Origin: Escarpia spicata
Lineage: Eukaryota > Annelida > Polychaeta > Sabellida > Siboglinidae
Direction: 5' to 3'
DNA length: 64,000 bases
Assembly: GCA_963995525.1 (NCBI GenBank)
Contig: OZ023206.1
Location: 41,149,457-41,213,456, forward strand
This document shows, piece after piece, positions 12,710 through 25,505 of this stretch (within the stretch, counting starts at the first letter, position 1; each line of letters opens with the position of its first letter). The notes beneath the pieces are model-generated. The model ran no database searches, was not told the origin of the DNA, and was given only the letters and a program-made list of their open reading frames with translations. Both the position numbers and the translations under genes were made by a program.

Positions 12710-15341
12710 AAAACACTGACAAAGAATATATTTTTGTATTCATCACCCAAGAATAAATTTGAACGACAAACACTAGTTGAAGAACAAATATTTTCTGATG
12801 CTACACATATTTCTGATGAAATGCTAGGGATTTTATTTGATCTGAATGTATATTTAACCTGGTAGATGTCTAAGATTGATTAGGCTGTATATCAATAAAG
12901 GCTAGTTAATCAATGAAAAAATGGGCCAAGAGGCCCTGTAGTCCTTTGGACTAATACGTCTATATGTGACCCCGGCTGACCAAATGAGTGATAAGTCGGA
13001 AAAATTGTAACATTGTTTTCTTATATCCTTGTAAAGGTTTGGTAGGGTGCTTTACATGGTTTCAAAAATTATGACTGCTACAAAAATTGGCAAAGTTATG
13101 GAGCATTGAACATGGTAGGGTTCAAAAAGTGAAAATGAAGAAAACGGCTGTTGAAGTTTTACATTATATATGCAAATGGATTGAGTGGAAATAGTACATG
13201 ACATCACATGCATGACATTCAAATGTGGCACACAGTATGTATGTTATGTTGCACTGATACAGTAGAAGTACAAACATGCTGCTACAAAAACTTATCAAGT
13301 TATGCCAAATTATGTCTTTATGTGTAAAACTAAGAGTACAGATTATTTGAGAGCAAAAGGTAGCATCAGACACTGGGACCGTGTGACTGCTGCCTGGCTA
13401 AATGGATGCAATGGTGCTTTGAAGTTAGTTCTTCTGCCAACTATCCTTTTCACACAAGCCTATAGGTTTAGTGGCTGCCAGCAGACTACTGAGCCTAAAC
13501 TACCATGCAGGTGTGAAAAACGTCCTGATGTATTTGAACTTGAGCCACTAATTAACTGTCCAATAAGCAGTAGCAGAGCAGTTTTATACTAATAATAATC
13601 CACAAGTTAAGTGGCAGTGATCTTCCTTTTATCATTCATGTGATGTTTATTGTGAGCATGGCGAACAGATGGTTATCATACGTAGACAGGTACAGAAAGA
13701 AACTGACGTTTTCTATAAAAAGAACACGTTTGTCTACCAATGGCATGTATTTCCTATTGTTGCCGTTTCTGCCGGGCAGAAATCAAACAACCCTGTAGGT
13801 AATTATTAATGAAATGTTTTTTTGGGGTGAATCATAGTTACAGACCATAAAGGGTTATGATGAAAGTAAAATGTTGACATGTTTACTGTTCATTTATTGC
13901 ACTATGTCTTGCATTTAGAGGAATAATGATAACAGAAAATAAAATGCTGTTTTTAAATACATGCATTGATGAGAAACTGGGAATTACTTTTTTGTGGCCT
14001 AAGAATAACTAATTTCACAAACTTCCTGCTTATATAAAACAACTGCATAACAATATATATCCATGCAAGACGCAGACTCTGCATGTGACAAATGTTTTTG
14101 GAAGGGGAATAGCTTCCCAGCCAGCCAGCACCCAATAGACCCCTGGACAGTTGGGCTTACATTTTAAGGGGTCATCCTGAAACAACCAAATGTCAACCAT
14201 TAAAAGAGTTGACATAGTTCCACTATACACAAGAAATCTGTATTTGATTGAATCATTCTAGTATCATCAGCATATAGTAGAATATACATTTTCATAATTA
14301 TCATTACTAAGATTGTTGTAACTTTCACCAGCTGCCATGTCAAGTCCCTTATAATTATGACTAACACTCTGTTCAAAAACATTCAGGTAAATAGCAAATA
14401 ACAAAGGAGACAAGTTTTCTCCTTGTGGTAACTCTACATCACATCAAAAGAAGTCTGACACAGCCCCCAAAAATGCAAAAGCTGTACACTATCTAGTGAT
14501 GTGGTTTTGAGAAGGGCCCTTGAGACAATCCCCTAGCAGTAGATTTTGTGTATTGTGTCAGAAAAGGAACATGGAAGCCTCTGCCAGTGACCAATTACAG
14601 ATTAGTCACAGTTTCAGTCAGGCAGACTGGCCCTCCACAGTGAGGTGTGACAGATGTTGTAGGAAAGGGAATTAGCCAGATAGAGCTGCAGCAGCTGCTG
14701 CTGAAGTAGACAATTTAGTTAGTAAATTTAGTATTTTAGGGGACCTTTGGTGCCCTTAGAATGATTAAATAAAATACAGATTTCTTGTGTATAGTGGCAC
14801 TACCACATGAAATGTATATGCAAAATTAGAGAAAACGTTGCTGAACAGTTTTTGAAAAAATAGGAAAAATGGTACATTTTTATCAGTTTTGGGGTCCTTG
14901 GAGGCCCTAGGGAGCCCTTACAATGATACAATCAAATACAGATTTCTCGTGCATAGTGCCAGTGCCCTAAGATATGTCTATCCTCATACATTATAAACAC
15001 CTGAATTTAATCAGAGGTATTCCAAATGGTTTCACGAAAACTTACCGGTAAATCTTTAATGTCAATGGCACCACGTGGATATTATGCATACAAAACGATG
15101 GCGACAGAAGAATCTGAACAAAGGAAGTGACCCGACTCAGTTTCCTTCTCTTTATCGATATTTACTCACACTTCCCTCATTCTTGCAGTTTGCATCAACT
15201 GTGCTCTGCACTGGTTGGTTCTGGTCACGCTTCAACGCACAACAATTTAATTATTTGAAACATCCAGAAGCCAACGCTGCCTTCCACGGAATCAATTTCC
15301 TGACATTTTCCATGAATGGCTGTCGTACTAGTGGTAGATGG
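12710..15341. other. No recognised gene; diverged repeat pair inside
   Basis: Two diverged copies of an approximately 170-bp unit occur at about 14735-14830 and 14895-14990. They share a GGxCCxTxGxGxCCCTTA word and AxTACAGATTTCTxGTGxATAGTG. A 96-codon frame at 13302-13592 has no recognisable domain. I see no supported exon. Confidence 0.4.
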
Positions 15342-16112
15342 AAGTGACCTAACAGACAGAGGCTGAGTGAACTGAAGGAAGTGACTTAACAGACAGAGGC
15401 TGAGTGAACCGAAGGAAGTGACCTAACAGACAGAGGCGGAATGAACTGAAGGAAGTGACCTAAAAGACAGAGGCTGAGTGAACCGAAGGAAGTGACCTAA
15501 CAGACAGAGGCTGAGTGAACTGAAGGAAGTGACCTAAAAGACAGAGGCTGTGTGAACCGAAGGAAGTGACCTAACTGACAGAGGCTGAGTGAACTGAAGG
15601 GAGTGACCTAACAGACAGAGGCTGAGTGAACCGAAGGAAGTGACCTAACAGACAGAGGCTGAGTGAACCGAAGGAAGTGACCTAACAGACAGAGGCGGAA
15701 TGAACTGAAGGGAGTGACCTAACAGACAGAGACTGAGTGAACTGAAGGAAGTGACCTAACAGACAGAGGCTGAGTGAACTGAAGGAAGTGACCTAACAGA
15801 CAGAGGCTGAATGAACTGAAGGGAGTGACCTAACAGACAGAGGCTGAGTGAACTGAAGGAAGTGACCTAACAGACAGAGGCTGAGTGAACCGAAGGAAAT
15901 GACCTAACAGACAGAGGCTGAGTGAACCGAAGGAAGTGACCTAACAGACAGAGGCCGAGTGAACTGAAGGAAATGACCTAACAGACAGAGGCTGAGTGAA
16001 CTGAAGGAAGTGCCTAAAAGACAGAGGCTGAGTGAACTGAAGGAAGTGACCTAACTGACAGAGGCTGAGTGAACTGAAGGAAGTGCCTAAAAGACAGAGG
16101 CTGAGTGAACTA
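15342..16112. repeat. 37-bp minisatellite, about 21 copies
   Basis: Units contain GAAGGAAGTGACCTAACAGA, then CAGAGGCTGAGTGAACT. Copies vary at AACTGAAGG/AACCGAAGG, at CTAACAG/CTAAAAG and by single-base deletions near the right end. The frame at 15941-16270 is a translation of the end of this array. Confidence 0.95.
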
Positions 16113-18365
16113 ACAGTTTGAGAAAATAAAATGCAGACCTTGTCACAATGTTTTACCCAGACAATTATCTGCCTACAGTGCCCGGAGTGCTTGAGGAGAG
16201 ACATGAGAAGAAGGGGAGGATGAAAGATGGAGAGGGAGCTATGGATAAAAACTTTGGAAAGAAAAAACAAAGCGAGTGATTCTGCAACTGTACCTGACCC
16301 TCACCCCAGTACAGCAGGGAACCAGGAGAGCACCAATTGTTAAAATGACAAATATGTAGTTTTATATATTAAAAATATATATAAATTTAGTTATGTCCAA
16401 TTTCATAAAATGATGTTGGATGCACAACAATTAGATAATAGCTCTAGCACCGTCCACACAAAGCAAACCTCTAAAAGGGACATATCTGGGAAGATCTGGC
16501 TGCGGAAAATTAGGTTTAGAGCACTGTAACGAATCTACCTACATCCAACCAGACCTGTCATTCCGGCCATGTGCGCTTTAGGAATATATCGCACTATAGG
16601 TGTGGTTTCCAGAAGACAGGTGTACTTAGCTTTTTCAAACCCAGACTATCCACACCGACACACCAACACTACTGCGCAGTGATTATGTGGCTAGACTCAT
16701 AAAAAACAAAAAGCGCAACCCATAAATACAATCCTCCCGTTTCATTAACGCAGGCGAAACCCACACTGGGCTGTCTCCTGGCCGGTGTCATGGACACGGC
16801 TGCTTTCACGTCAATTACCCAGCATGCCTCTCAGTGATCCCCGCAATTAAGTTTAGAGTTCAAAGATACTGATTAAAAGAAGTATGCAAGATGTCGCGAC
16901 CCCGGTTTGAGTCGGGGAAATATTTACCTATAAAACGTAGCTTGTTAGTTGGGATATACACCACGGGATGGTGAAACGGAGGGACAGTTGGACGTAGTTT
17001 ACTGTCTCGTGAACAGTCGGACATGACAGGATCCAAAGGAAGAAGTTTTTATGTGCACTATGCTGTCAGTTCTGTTACGTCTTAAATCCTTCAGTCCTTC
17101 ATGGAGTTCACTCAGGGGAAATCTTGTGCCATCCATAGACTGGTGGGGCCAGTCAACAGATCCCATTCAATAGCTGTTGACTTCAAAGTGTTGTCCAGTA
17201 TGCATAGGTCAAAACTGTCAAATTTATGCCATTTTTAAGGTGGATGGTGCAGTTTTTGTATGCCAAAACTGTGACTTTACAGCCGTGATTTTTTTGTAGT
17301 TATTTCTGCCCAGTTTGTTGTAATTTGGTAGTAATTTATGAAGGTAAACAAACTATTTCTCTCAGATGTTACTTGTAATATTTTAATAACATATGCTAAT
17401 AATATTAGTATTGCTTTTTGTATTCCACAATTCTATTTACAGAACATGTTTCGATTATACGTAAATTTAGATTATTTTTGGAATTGTATAAATCATCCAT
17501 ACAAACATGAACAAGTTAAGCAAACGATAAAATACCAACTTGAAACATAAACCAAACATTTCTCAACAAGACGTCATTGTTTTGGCTGGAAACAACTTCT
17601 TTGCATCAAAGAACGATAATACGAAAACAACAACTCCTGTATCGTGGAAGCCCATCCTAGATGTCACTGAACTATTCTTAAAGATACAAAAAATTGCATA
17701 GAATCATCATTAAATATGCTGACCACTTCCACTGCCTGACTTTTATGGCAGGTGATGAGGCACAGTAAGATGAGCTGCTGATGTAAGACCATAGAAACCC
17801 CCAAGGCCGCCAGCCATGCTGTGCCTAGTCTCATTAGGACACAACCTTCCTCCTGGATGCTCTCCTTATTGGATCAACAGCCACTTTTAGACTTTACTGT
17901 CCAGGTTTGCTGGTTGAATGACCAGTATGGGTTTTATGACAGACTGAACTAGTTATTCTCCCCACAATCGAGTCTGTGGATGGACGTCATGTTGCATCTG
18001 GGTCTGGTGTGTCTGGATCAAATAGACATGAGATTCAGTTATGAAAAATGATAACTTGGAAAAAGTAACGGATAAAACGTATAAAAAACTAGGAAAAAGT
18101 AATGGAAAGAAAAAATGTTGCATTAAGAAATAAAAGAAAGATATTTTGTTATTACACTGTTTCCCTTAGACCCAATTTATAGAAATGCTTCCATGCAAGA
18201 AATGGTAGAGCCATCTGGTGGCAAGCAACTGAACTCAGCCTAATTACAGCTGGATTCATTCTACGTGGAGTCATATTGGTACGCCAGTCTTGATCATACG
18301 CAGCTAAGACTACACAAGAAATTAACAATTTTTCTTAAATGTATGGCCAGTTGGTAAAGCAAAAG
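16113..18365. other. No recognised gene
   Basis: The segment has ordinary composition and only short open frames. A plus-strand 70-codon frame at 17338 is AT-rich and featureless. Confidence 0.4.
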
Positions 18366-18454
18366 TAAGTTCTTATATAGCGCAGTATCCAATCCTTTGT
18401 ACTGCTCAAAGCGCTTTACACTTAACTCGCTGGCAGACCTGTTCAATCGAACAC
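18366..18454 (-). mobile_element. SINE, 3' part of a split copy
   Basis: This minus-strand copy carries the TATAAGAACTTAC tail and the GTAAAGCGCTTTGAGCAGT segment, and stops inside GTTCAATCGAACAC. The same SINE resumes at 19107. The two halves together make one copy interrupted by the element at 18455-19105. Confidence 0.9.
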
Positions 18455-19105
18455 AGACCTGCCTACCCCAAAAACTTCCTGTCAGTAATCCATCTTCCCA
18501 TTTACACTGATTTTCAGGAATATACGCCTGTCAGTAATGCAGAACCACCATGTCAGATATTGTCACCGGGGGGGGGGGGGGGGGGGGGGGGAGAGGGGGG
18601 GTATGCGATGGACCAAAACCATTACATTACACTGTCATCGACATCGCCTAGACTCTAGTGACTGTATGATAATCTGTAAATGATAGACTAAACTCCTCAA
18701 TAAATACACTAACTTAGTCTTAGTACAGTCAGTTGGCCTAACACTACAAGTACAACACTCACTACATTTTTGCATTTCACATTTCTTTTGGGTTGGCGGT
18801 GGCATCGTTTCGCTGTCAGCCATCATTTCGGGCCGCGTGACTTTGTTTTGTTTGATCGCGGAAATGCGAATTTGTCATAACGCTGTTTCCTATTGGTTAC
18901 ATTACGACCAGACTCAGCGAATGAAAAACCATGTCACAACATGCTGCATACATATGCTGCCACCTGTTGAATATAGTGGAACCTAAATTTGAGTGATTGC
19001 CCAACATGGTCACAGTCCGTAATATTTTCATCCCTCACCGTAATACCGTAATTTGACGTGACTTTCCGGAATGATTCCGGACAATCCGGAATGGTAGGCA
19101 GGTCT
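18455..19105. mobile_element. 651-bp TIR element inserted in a SINE
   Basis: The ends are AGACCTGCCTACC and its inverted match GGTAGGCAGGTCT. The host SINE sequence CGAACAC is present on both sides (18448-18454 and 19107-19113). That fits an 8-bp duplication with one mismatch (TCGAACAC/GCGAACAC), or 6 bp if the terminus is CAGACC. An 8-bp duplication with such ends would suit a hAT-like non-autonomous element, but I cannot assign the superfamily. It contains a 24-base G run (18568-18591). A minus-strand ORF of 63 codons (18635-18826) lies downstream of a CCAAT-type ATTGG motif. Confidence 0.75.
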
Positions 19106-19106
19106 G

Positions 19107-19341
19107 CGAACACCATCTCGACTTCTCTGGGAAGCATTTAGCCATGCTACAATTAATGCACGAAAACTATTTGTACACAAATATCCACCACTGTCTATAG
19201 CTAGGTACTCATTCATACAGATGAGTGAACTGGGGCAACATAGGGTGAACAAACTTGCTAAGATTCAAAATGGCGGCATAGGATTTGAACCCGGGCTCTC
19301 TCGATTGAGAGTGCGACGCTCCGGCCACTGCACCACTCAGG
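19107..19341 (-). mobile_element. SINE, 5' part of a split copy
   Basis: This is the remainder of the SINE begun at 18366. It includes the ACAGTGGTGGATATT body and the tRNA-like head with CTCTCAATCGAGAG and a GGGTTCAAATCC box B, which is among the best-preserved heads in the window. Confidence 0.9.
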
Positions 19342-19862
19342 GTAGATCAGAAGCCAGTGGTCTAAGGAAGTGAATGAACATGAGAAAGAGCTGAGTGAAC
19401 CTAGACACCTTGGAGTAGATGCAGCCACACTGTCCCCATAGTTAGCATATTAAATATTATTAAAAAACTGTACTCGCTTATACTCAGCCACTGAGCAACA
19501 AACCGACTGGTGACCACTCAATTCTCGCGGGTAGGGGAAGACACTACAGCAATTTGTTAAACGCATCGCAAATACATAATAACTAACATTGTGCCCTCTA
19601 AATCAATCAATAGGTCAAAGGACAATGACCCAAGGAAGCAAAGAAACGTACAAAAAACAAGTGGACTGGAGCACCTGGGGGGAGATATCATCACAATGCA
19701 TCCAAGTCAGCATATTGATATACAGATAGATGGGCCTTTTGGGTCTACAATCCCCAACACATTTCAACCTGATGCTCCTTGAGCCAACAGATCAGATGGC
19801 AACGAGGGAGGCAGAACCACGAGGCTGATGTTCAACAGATGTGACAACAGTTACAGAGGTAA
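19342..19862. other. No recognised gene
   Basis: I see no supported feature here. Confidence 0.4.
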
Positions 19863-20188
19863 AAAAGTAAGTTCTTATATACCACAGGATCCAGTTCTTT
19901 TTTAGGACTGCTCAAAGCGTTTTATTCTTTACTCCCTGGTTTGCCCATTTAACTGAACACCATTTCAACTTTTTGAGAAGCATTCAGCCATGCTGCAATT
20001 ACTGCACAAAATTATGTGCACAAATATCCACCACTGTCTTTAACCAGGTGCTCATCCATACTGCTGACTGAACTAGAGCAACGCGAAGTGAACAAACTTG
20101 CCCAAGGTTTGAGACGGCAGCAGGAGGATTAAACCGGGAATCTCACAACTGAGTTTGACGTTGTAATTTCCATACCACTACACTCTAT
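19863..20188 (-). mobile_element. tRNA-derived SINE, near full length, diverged
   Basis: The tail TATAAGAACTTAC lies at the left and the tRNA-like head at the right. The body keeps CCACTGTCT, GCTCATCCATAC and GAACTAGAGCAACG. It is more diverged than the copy at 33002. Confidence 0.85.
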
Positions 20189-21465
20189 AGTAATTACATC
20201 AAATTTAGCTCTAGAGGAAATTTATGAAATTGAAATTGTTTTTTTTTGTTTTATCTGGCATAAATAATACAAAGTACATGTCGTAACAATGATTGCCAGG
20301 ACACCAATAAAAACTAAACTATATGCCCTAAATGGTATATAATATTGATAAACATGTACTTATAGATGATGTATATAATACAAAAATTAAAATAAAAACA
20401 TTACACATCTGTTTACTATGTAAAAATAATATAGATCAATACAAAGTAGAGTGGTAAATTAAACTACTTTAGACATTTTACATTAGGAATTATCATTGAT
20501 GATCAAACAGGGACAGCAATTTCAAATTAAACACCTCTAAATATGTAGGTGACCACATTAAATTTGCGACGAAGGCAGACAAAGTGCTATGATAAAGTGC
20601 ACCTCCACAAGTCAAAGTGTTGCACTATGTTGACCAGTTGTTTGACCACTACATCTGTCTGACCAACACCTGTCATCAGACAGTCCCTCTTTAGTTGTGG
20701 TATCTTCTCCACCATCCAGCTGGTCAGTCCAGTGACCACTGCCTTCTGGCTGACCACAAACACTTCCCCAGTCCCGGTCCCCACACTCAAACCATCAGGT
20801 CTGTGAATACCACCTTTGATTCTGTCTTATCTGTAATTCTGCCCACTCTTATGGTTTCTCCGTATGCCATTTCTTCCTGGCATTAGTGGACCTTTGTGTC
20901 TGACCACACAGTAAGCTCATTAACATCAAAGTAACACATGCAGAATCATGGAAATTCAACTACCATTATCAAGGGAACCTGTCCCATTGCTGCACCCACT
21001 TAGCTGTTAATCGGAGCATAATAAATTACCTTTGTCCATCCATTCCTTGTTAAGAAGTGTCTGACCACATGACGCTGTGAAATATTCCCGTGTATGTGTG
21101 AACATAAGTTTTTCGTTTACGGTCACGCCTGAGTTGTGCACCCACCAATGTCAACGGTGTCAAATAGAGCAAGGTGTCCACAAACACATCAATAATTCAG
21201 ACGTTAGAACGGCAAAGCGCAGTCAGCCAGGTTCATCCTAAATGGCACCAGTAGAAATACGTATGACAACTTCACAGAAATAGTATTCTTTTTGTACGTC
21301 CAGTAATTTCTTGTAAACATTTCCCTCTGGATGTTTGTCACTGGATATTCGCCCCCATTAAAAGGCAGATATTTCCAACTTTTATAGTGCAGGTAATAAT
21401 TAATAAAAAGAGCAAATTATTATTGCAATCCTGTACAGATACAGCTCGGATCTACTATATCAAAT
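20189..21465. other. No firm gene; one unresolved minus-strand frame
   Basis: A minus-strand frame at 20587-20790 stays open for 67 codons and extends slightly upstream of its ATG. The DNA is rich in repeated TGACCA/TGGTCA words, which could keep frames open by chance. No domain is recognised. Confidence 0.35.
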
Positions 21466-22078
21466 GTAGGAAATAAAGTCACAGGAAAAAAGTTGCAGAA
21501 AGAGTCACAGGAAAAAATCACACGGAATAAAAAGACACCACTTTAAATATGAACCAACAGATAATTAATGCAACAAATTTTTGAACTTCGTTGGCCACTA
21601 TCATCCCTCAATCTGGCACATCATTGAGTGGATCCAGCGTGACTAGGCAACCGCGGGCACTGTTATCCAGCAGGATGCTGTTGGCAACCAACCACAAAGG
21701 TGTGTTCGTCGACCGCCTTCGCAACTTGTGCATTGATCGACAAGAAGACCGCAAGAGTGTTGCAGAGTTTCTCCGTGGAATCGGCTGGAATATTCACCTG
21801 AATCATCAAAATTAAAGACAGTATTGTGCTCACGTATAAGTGAAAACGTGAAAGACTAGCAGAGTTTCTGCAGACTTTGTTGTGCTCACTTGTCAGCAAG
21901 TTTCTTCTTAAATCAATCAGTCAAAACCATTTTAATATGCTCAAGTATGCAAGGCCAAACCTTTACATACCGAACATTTGAATAAAATTATTTGTGACTT
22001 TAGTTCCTGTTACTTTTTACTTAACAAAACTGTGACTTTTTCTGTAACTTTTTTCCTGTGACTTTATTTCCACCTACC
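21466..22078. mobile_element. Inverted-repeat element (MITE-like), about 610 bp
   Basis: The left end GTAGGAAATAAAGTCACAGG, followed by AAAAAAGTTGCAGAAAGAGT, is matched inversely at the right end by CTTTTTTCCTGTGACTTTAT and TTCCACCTACC. The inverted match extends about 45 bp with short gaps. Related single ends occur near 2940-2975. I could not define the target duplication. Confidence 0.65.
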
Positions 22079-23017
22079 GCTATAACAATCAACTATTTTT
22101 GTGTATTCAGTGTTTCCCTTGGTATGTGACAAGCGAGGCGGGCCGCCTCGCCGTTTTTTTCGTGCCGCCTCGCCAAAAATATGCCAAAATTGCTGCCTTG
22201 TAGCTATTTCGTGCACCCATTTTTTTCGTTCTTTCATGATATATTCTGAGTCGGCGACCGGCACGAAATAACATCACAATTTATACTCCTGCAAAATCGC
22301 AGATTTGTAGCAATGGAATTAACTCCATTGGACAACGTGAATGACATCACTTATCAGTTGTCCAATCACAGAATATTCCCACGGGATCCCCGGTGTCTCC
22401 AGTGGTGACACCTTGTGGAGTTTTGACGTACTAGAAATGTAGACATTCATGTAACATTGCGCCCAAATGGTAACTGCGTTTGGGAGACATGTGGAACTCA
22501 TAGGTTAAAAAAACTAAGAAAACGGTAGCTGATTTATGATGTATTTTGTGCTAAATTTTACTATTATAGTATCCGCCCACATTACATCAAAATGCTGGTG
22601 TAGCTGATGTTGAATTTCTGGTTTATGATGGTGGTACGGATAAACGTGCCGGCTGATGGTACGACGTCACTAGTAGGACACTTGTATCGAATCCGGACCC
22701 TTTGGAAGCCCAAATAGCGACCCTGTTTGCTGCTGCGGCTGTGCGTTACTGCACAGCTCGCGTAAATTGAGTGATATAGCAGCATATGTTTATACAAATC
22801 GGGGCACTATTTACTCAAATGGGCGTAAGACGCAATATTGTTGAATGATGGAACTATCTCACTGAGGTATCAAAGTTAGGCAAAACTCAAGTTATAACTG
22901 CGAAATCGAGGCGGGTCCAGATTCGACATATAGGTGCCCATAGGTCCATTCAACTAACATTCTATGCCGGGTTTTTTTATAGCAAAATAAGGAATGTGTC
23001 ATTCCAGAAATGACTGT
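22079..23017. other. No recognised gene
   Basis: A GC-rich inverted motif (GGCGGGCCGCCTCGCC) occurs near 22138-22153. I see nothing else. Confidence 0.4.
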
Positions 23018-23021
23018 TTAA

Positions 23022-24084
23022 CCCTCTCGTGGTCAGAACGCCCGAATCAACCCGAATACAGGGGCACATTTAAACTGGTACCGCGAAACAGTGTCATCCA
23101 ATAACGGCAATTTATTTCGGCAGTTAGCATATAATATTGAAGTTTCACTGGGAAGCATCAAAAGTGAGAAATGATGGCGATTTCCGTGACTAAATAGCGC
23201 CAACCACCACGCGGTTTTGTAGTCGAACGCAGCGACACACAATTTCCGGTCCCTCTTTTACGCCACGCAGTGAATATTTTAATGGTGATTTTCAGCCAAT
23301 GAGATTAAAGTTTAACATTTGCTGCGGGCATAAACATGGAAGCACCCAGGAATTATTCCAAAACACGCGTCCGCAGGCGATTTCTACGATTAAATGCTAA
23401 CTTTTGAGCGGTCTATTTTGTTGTAAAGAAGTATTAATGCGCCGCGCAACGAAGCGGGTGGTGTTTTTTAGCTTTGTTGTAATTCTCGACATTGTCATTA
23501 TGTCGAACTCCAGTAATTCGGACTTTGATGGGATTTTCGAATCGAGTTTATAATGAACGCTGCCATCGAAGGGGAATGTTTTGTACTGTGATTACGCATT
23601 TTAAATATAACACCAACTTAATAGTTCAGACGGGATGACGGCTATGATCACGGCTTGAAAATACATGCACTCTGAAAAACTGAAATTATTTCAGTTTTAT
23701 TTACCATAGACATTTAGTTAGCTTTCCATTCTGTAGCATAGTAATTTATGAACATTTCATACGCAGCATGTAACCGCTAATTATTAATGAAAAATATTTA
23801 AAAAAATGAATTGTTGAAAATTATTTAAGTATTTTATTTTTGTCAAACTTTAGCAATTCATATTTGGGTAATAAATTGACATATATGTCACATACTTGGC
23901 TAGTTACACCAGGAATTAGTTCCTCAAATGTAGTTAAAATTTTACTTGAATCGGATCAAAAGTTATTTATTTATTTGCATTCATGCAACCTGAGTATATC
24001 ACATGATTCACTCACAGCACATTCTCTCGATTTAATAGGATTCAATAACAGGCACATATTTGCATTAATCTGGCCTTGAGAGGG
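23022..24084. mobile_element. piggyBac-type non-autonomous transposon
   Basis: A 1063-bp element flanked by TTAA on both sides (23018-23021 and 24085-24088). The ends are CCCTCTCGTGGTCAGAA and, inverted, CCCTCTCAAGGCCAGAT. TTAA duplication with a CCCTNT-type terminus is diagnostic of the piggyBac superfamily. At 23500 a plus-strand ATG opens 18 codons (MSNSSNSDFDGIFESSL, stop at 23551-23553). The Ser/Asp-rich start with SDFDG resembles piggyBac transposase N-termini. The rest of the transposase is absent, so this is an internal-deletion derivative. Confidence 0.85.
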
Positions 24085-24204
24085 TTAATTGATTGCATAG
24101 CATGCTAGCAACAAAAAAACATAATGTTTGGAAGATAAACCACCAATTTACCATAATATTATGATATTATAATCATTTAAAGGCGATGATGAGTCTTCAG
24201 ATGA

Positions 24205-24329
24205 TACCACTCAATGCTTCCCAGAGAAGTTGAGATGGTGTTTGACTGAACAGGTCTGCCAAGCGTTTTGAGCAGTCCTGAGGACTTGATACTGCGCTGT
24301 GTAAGAACTTACCTTTTACTTTTTTACCG
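24205..24329 (+). mobile_element. SINE 3' fragment
   Basis: It carries CAATGCTTCCCAGAGAAGTT, then GAACAGGTCTGCCAAG, and the complete tail GATACTGCGCTGTGTAAGAA followed by CTTACC. It is 5' truncated. Confidence 0.85.
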
Positions 24330-25190
24330 ACTCTGTCAGCGTGGTAACAAGGCCTAGGGTTAGGGCAAGAAAAACATCACCACAACCAAGTACCAGTGGT
24401 CAAGTGGAAACCACACCTCAACACAATGAAACAATCATGATTACTGACTTTTATCAGTCATGATTACTACCTTTACAAGTAGTGTCTTTTTGTTTTATAT
24501 CATAACCTCTATACTCAAGAGTAAAGGTTAAAATACCTCAGAATGCATCATTTTTAAGCTAGTTTAAACAAAATCTCGGACCCCCTTGCAATGCTTCACG
24601 CCTGCGGGGATTGCATAGTCCACCCCTACCACCTCGCCTATCATTTTACCCAGGGGAACGCACTGGTATTATTCAGGAATAAATGAAGACATTTTTTTTA
24701 AATATTACCTGATATATTTATTAATTAGTTAAATAAAATTAAGATTATTTCTAGAGCAAATATGCTGACGTTTGCCAGATATATAGGAGGAAACATAGGC
24801 CTATAGATTCCTTTCAGTGCGGGGTTGTATGGGGGACATGACCAGGGGAACATCCAGGGGGAGATATGTATGAGGGGAAATGTCTGCAGGTTTTCTGGAG
24901 TCATATTTTTGAAAGTCTTTAGAAAATACGATGGTGACATACTGTCCACAGAAAACTAAATTAGTATCAGTGAGTTAAAAATGAGTGTCTTGAAATTTTG
25001 AAAACGGCACTCCAGACCCCTTCACTAGTTTGTTTTGTTGGAATCGGTCTAATAATTAGCTGTGATGATAAATTGGGGAGTTCCAATGAAAACCGCTAAA
25101 AGACGGTGTAAATGAGATGCTGAATTGTTCCTGTGAAAACGTGTTCGGAGCAAATGTGACTGAAACAATTGCTAAAAAGTTAGTATTTTA
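24330..25190. other. No recognised gene
   Basis: I see no supported feature here. Confidence 0.4.
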
Positions 25191-25192
25191 AA

Positions 25193-25505
25193 AGTAAAGA
25201 TAACTTCTTACATAGGGCAGCATCCAGTTCTTAGGACTGCTCAAAGCACTTTACGCTTTACTCCCTGGAAGACCTGTTCAATCGAACACCATCTCGACTT
25301 TTCTGACAAGCATTCAGCCACTGCACGAAGATTGTTTATACATAAATATCCACCATCGTCTATAGCGAGGTACTCATACAGCTGATTGAACTGGAGCAAT
25401 GTGAGATGAACAAGCTACCCCAAGGTTGGAAACGGCTGCATGACGATTCGAACCTGGGTTCTCTCGACGAAGGCCGATGTTCTAGCTGCTAAATGACCAT
25501 GCTCC
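25193..25505 (-). mobile_element. tRNA-derived SINE, near full length
   Basis: The tail lies at the left (ACTTCTTACATAGGGCAGC is the inverted TATAAGAACTTACC end, diverged). The body holds the CTATAGCGAGGTACTCATA word. The tRNA-like head near 25505 is degraded in the anticodon arm. Confidence 0.85.

Noticed and set aside
20587..20790. 67-codon minus-strand frame
   Set aside because: TGGTCA-rich wording repeats through it, similar to 34898-35194. Could be chance openness; no domain.
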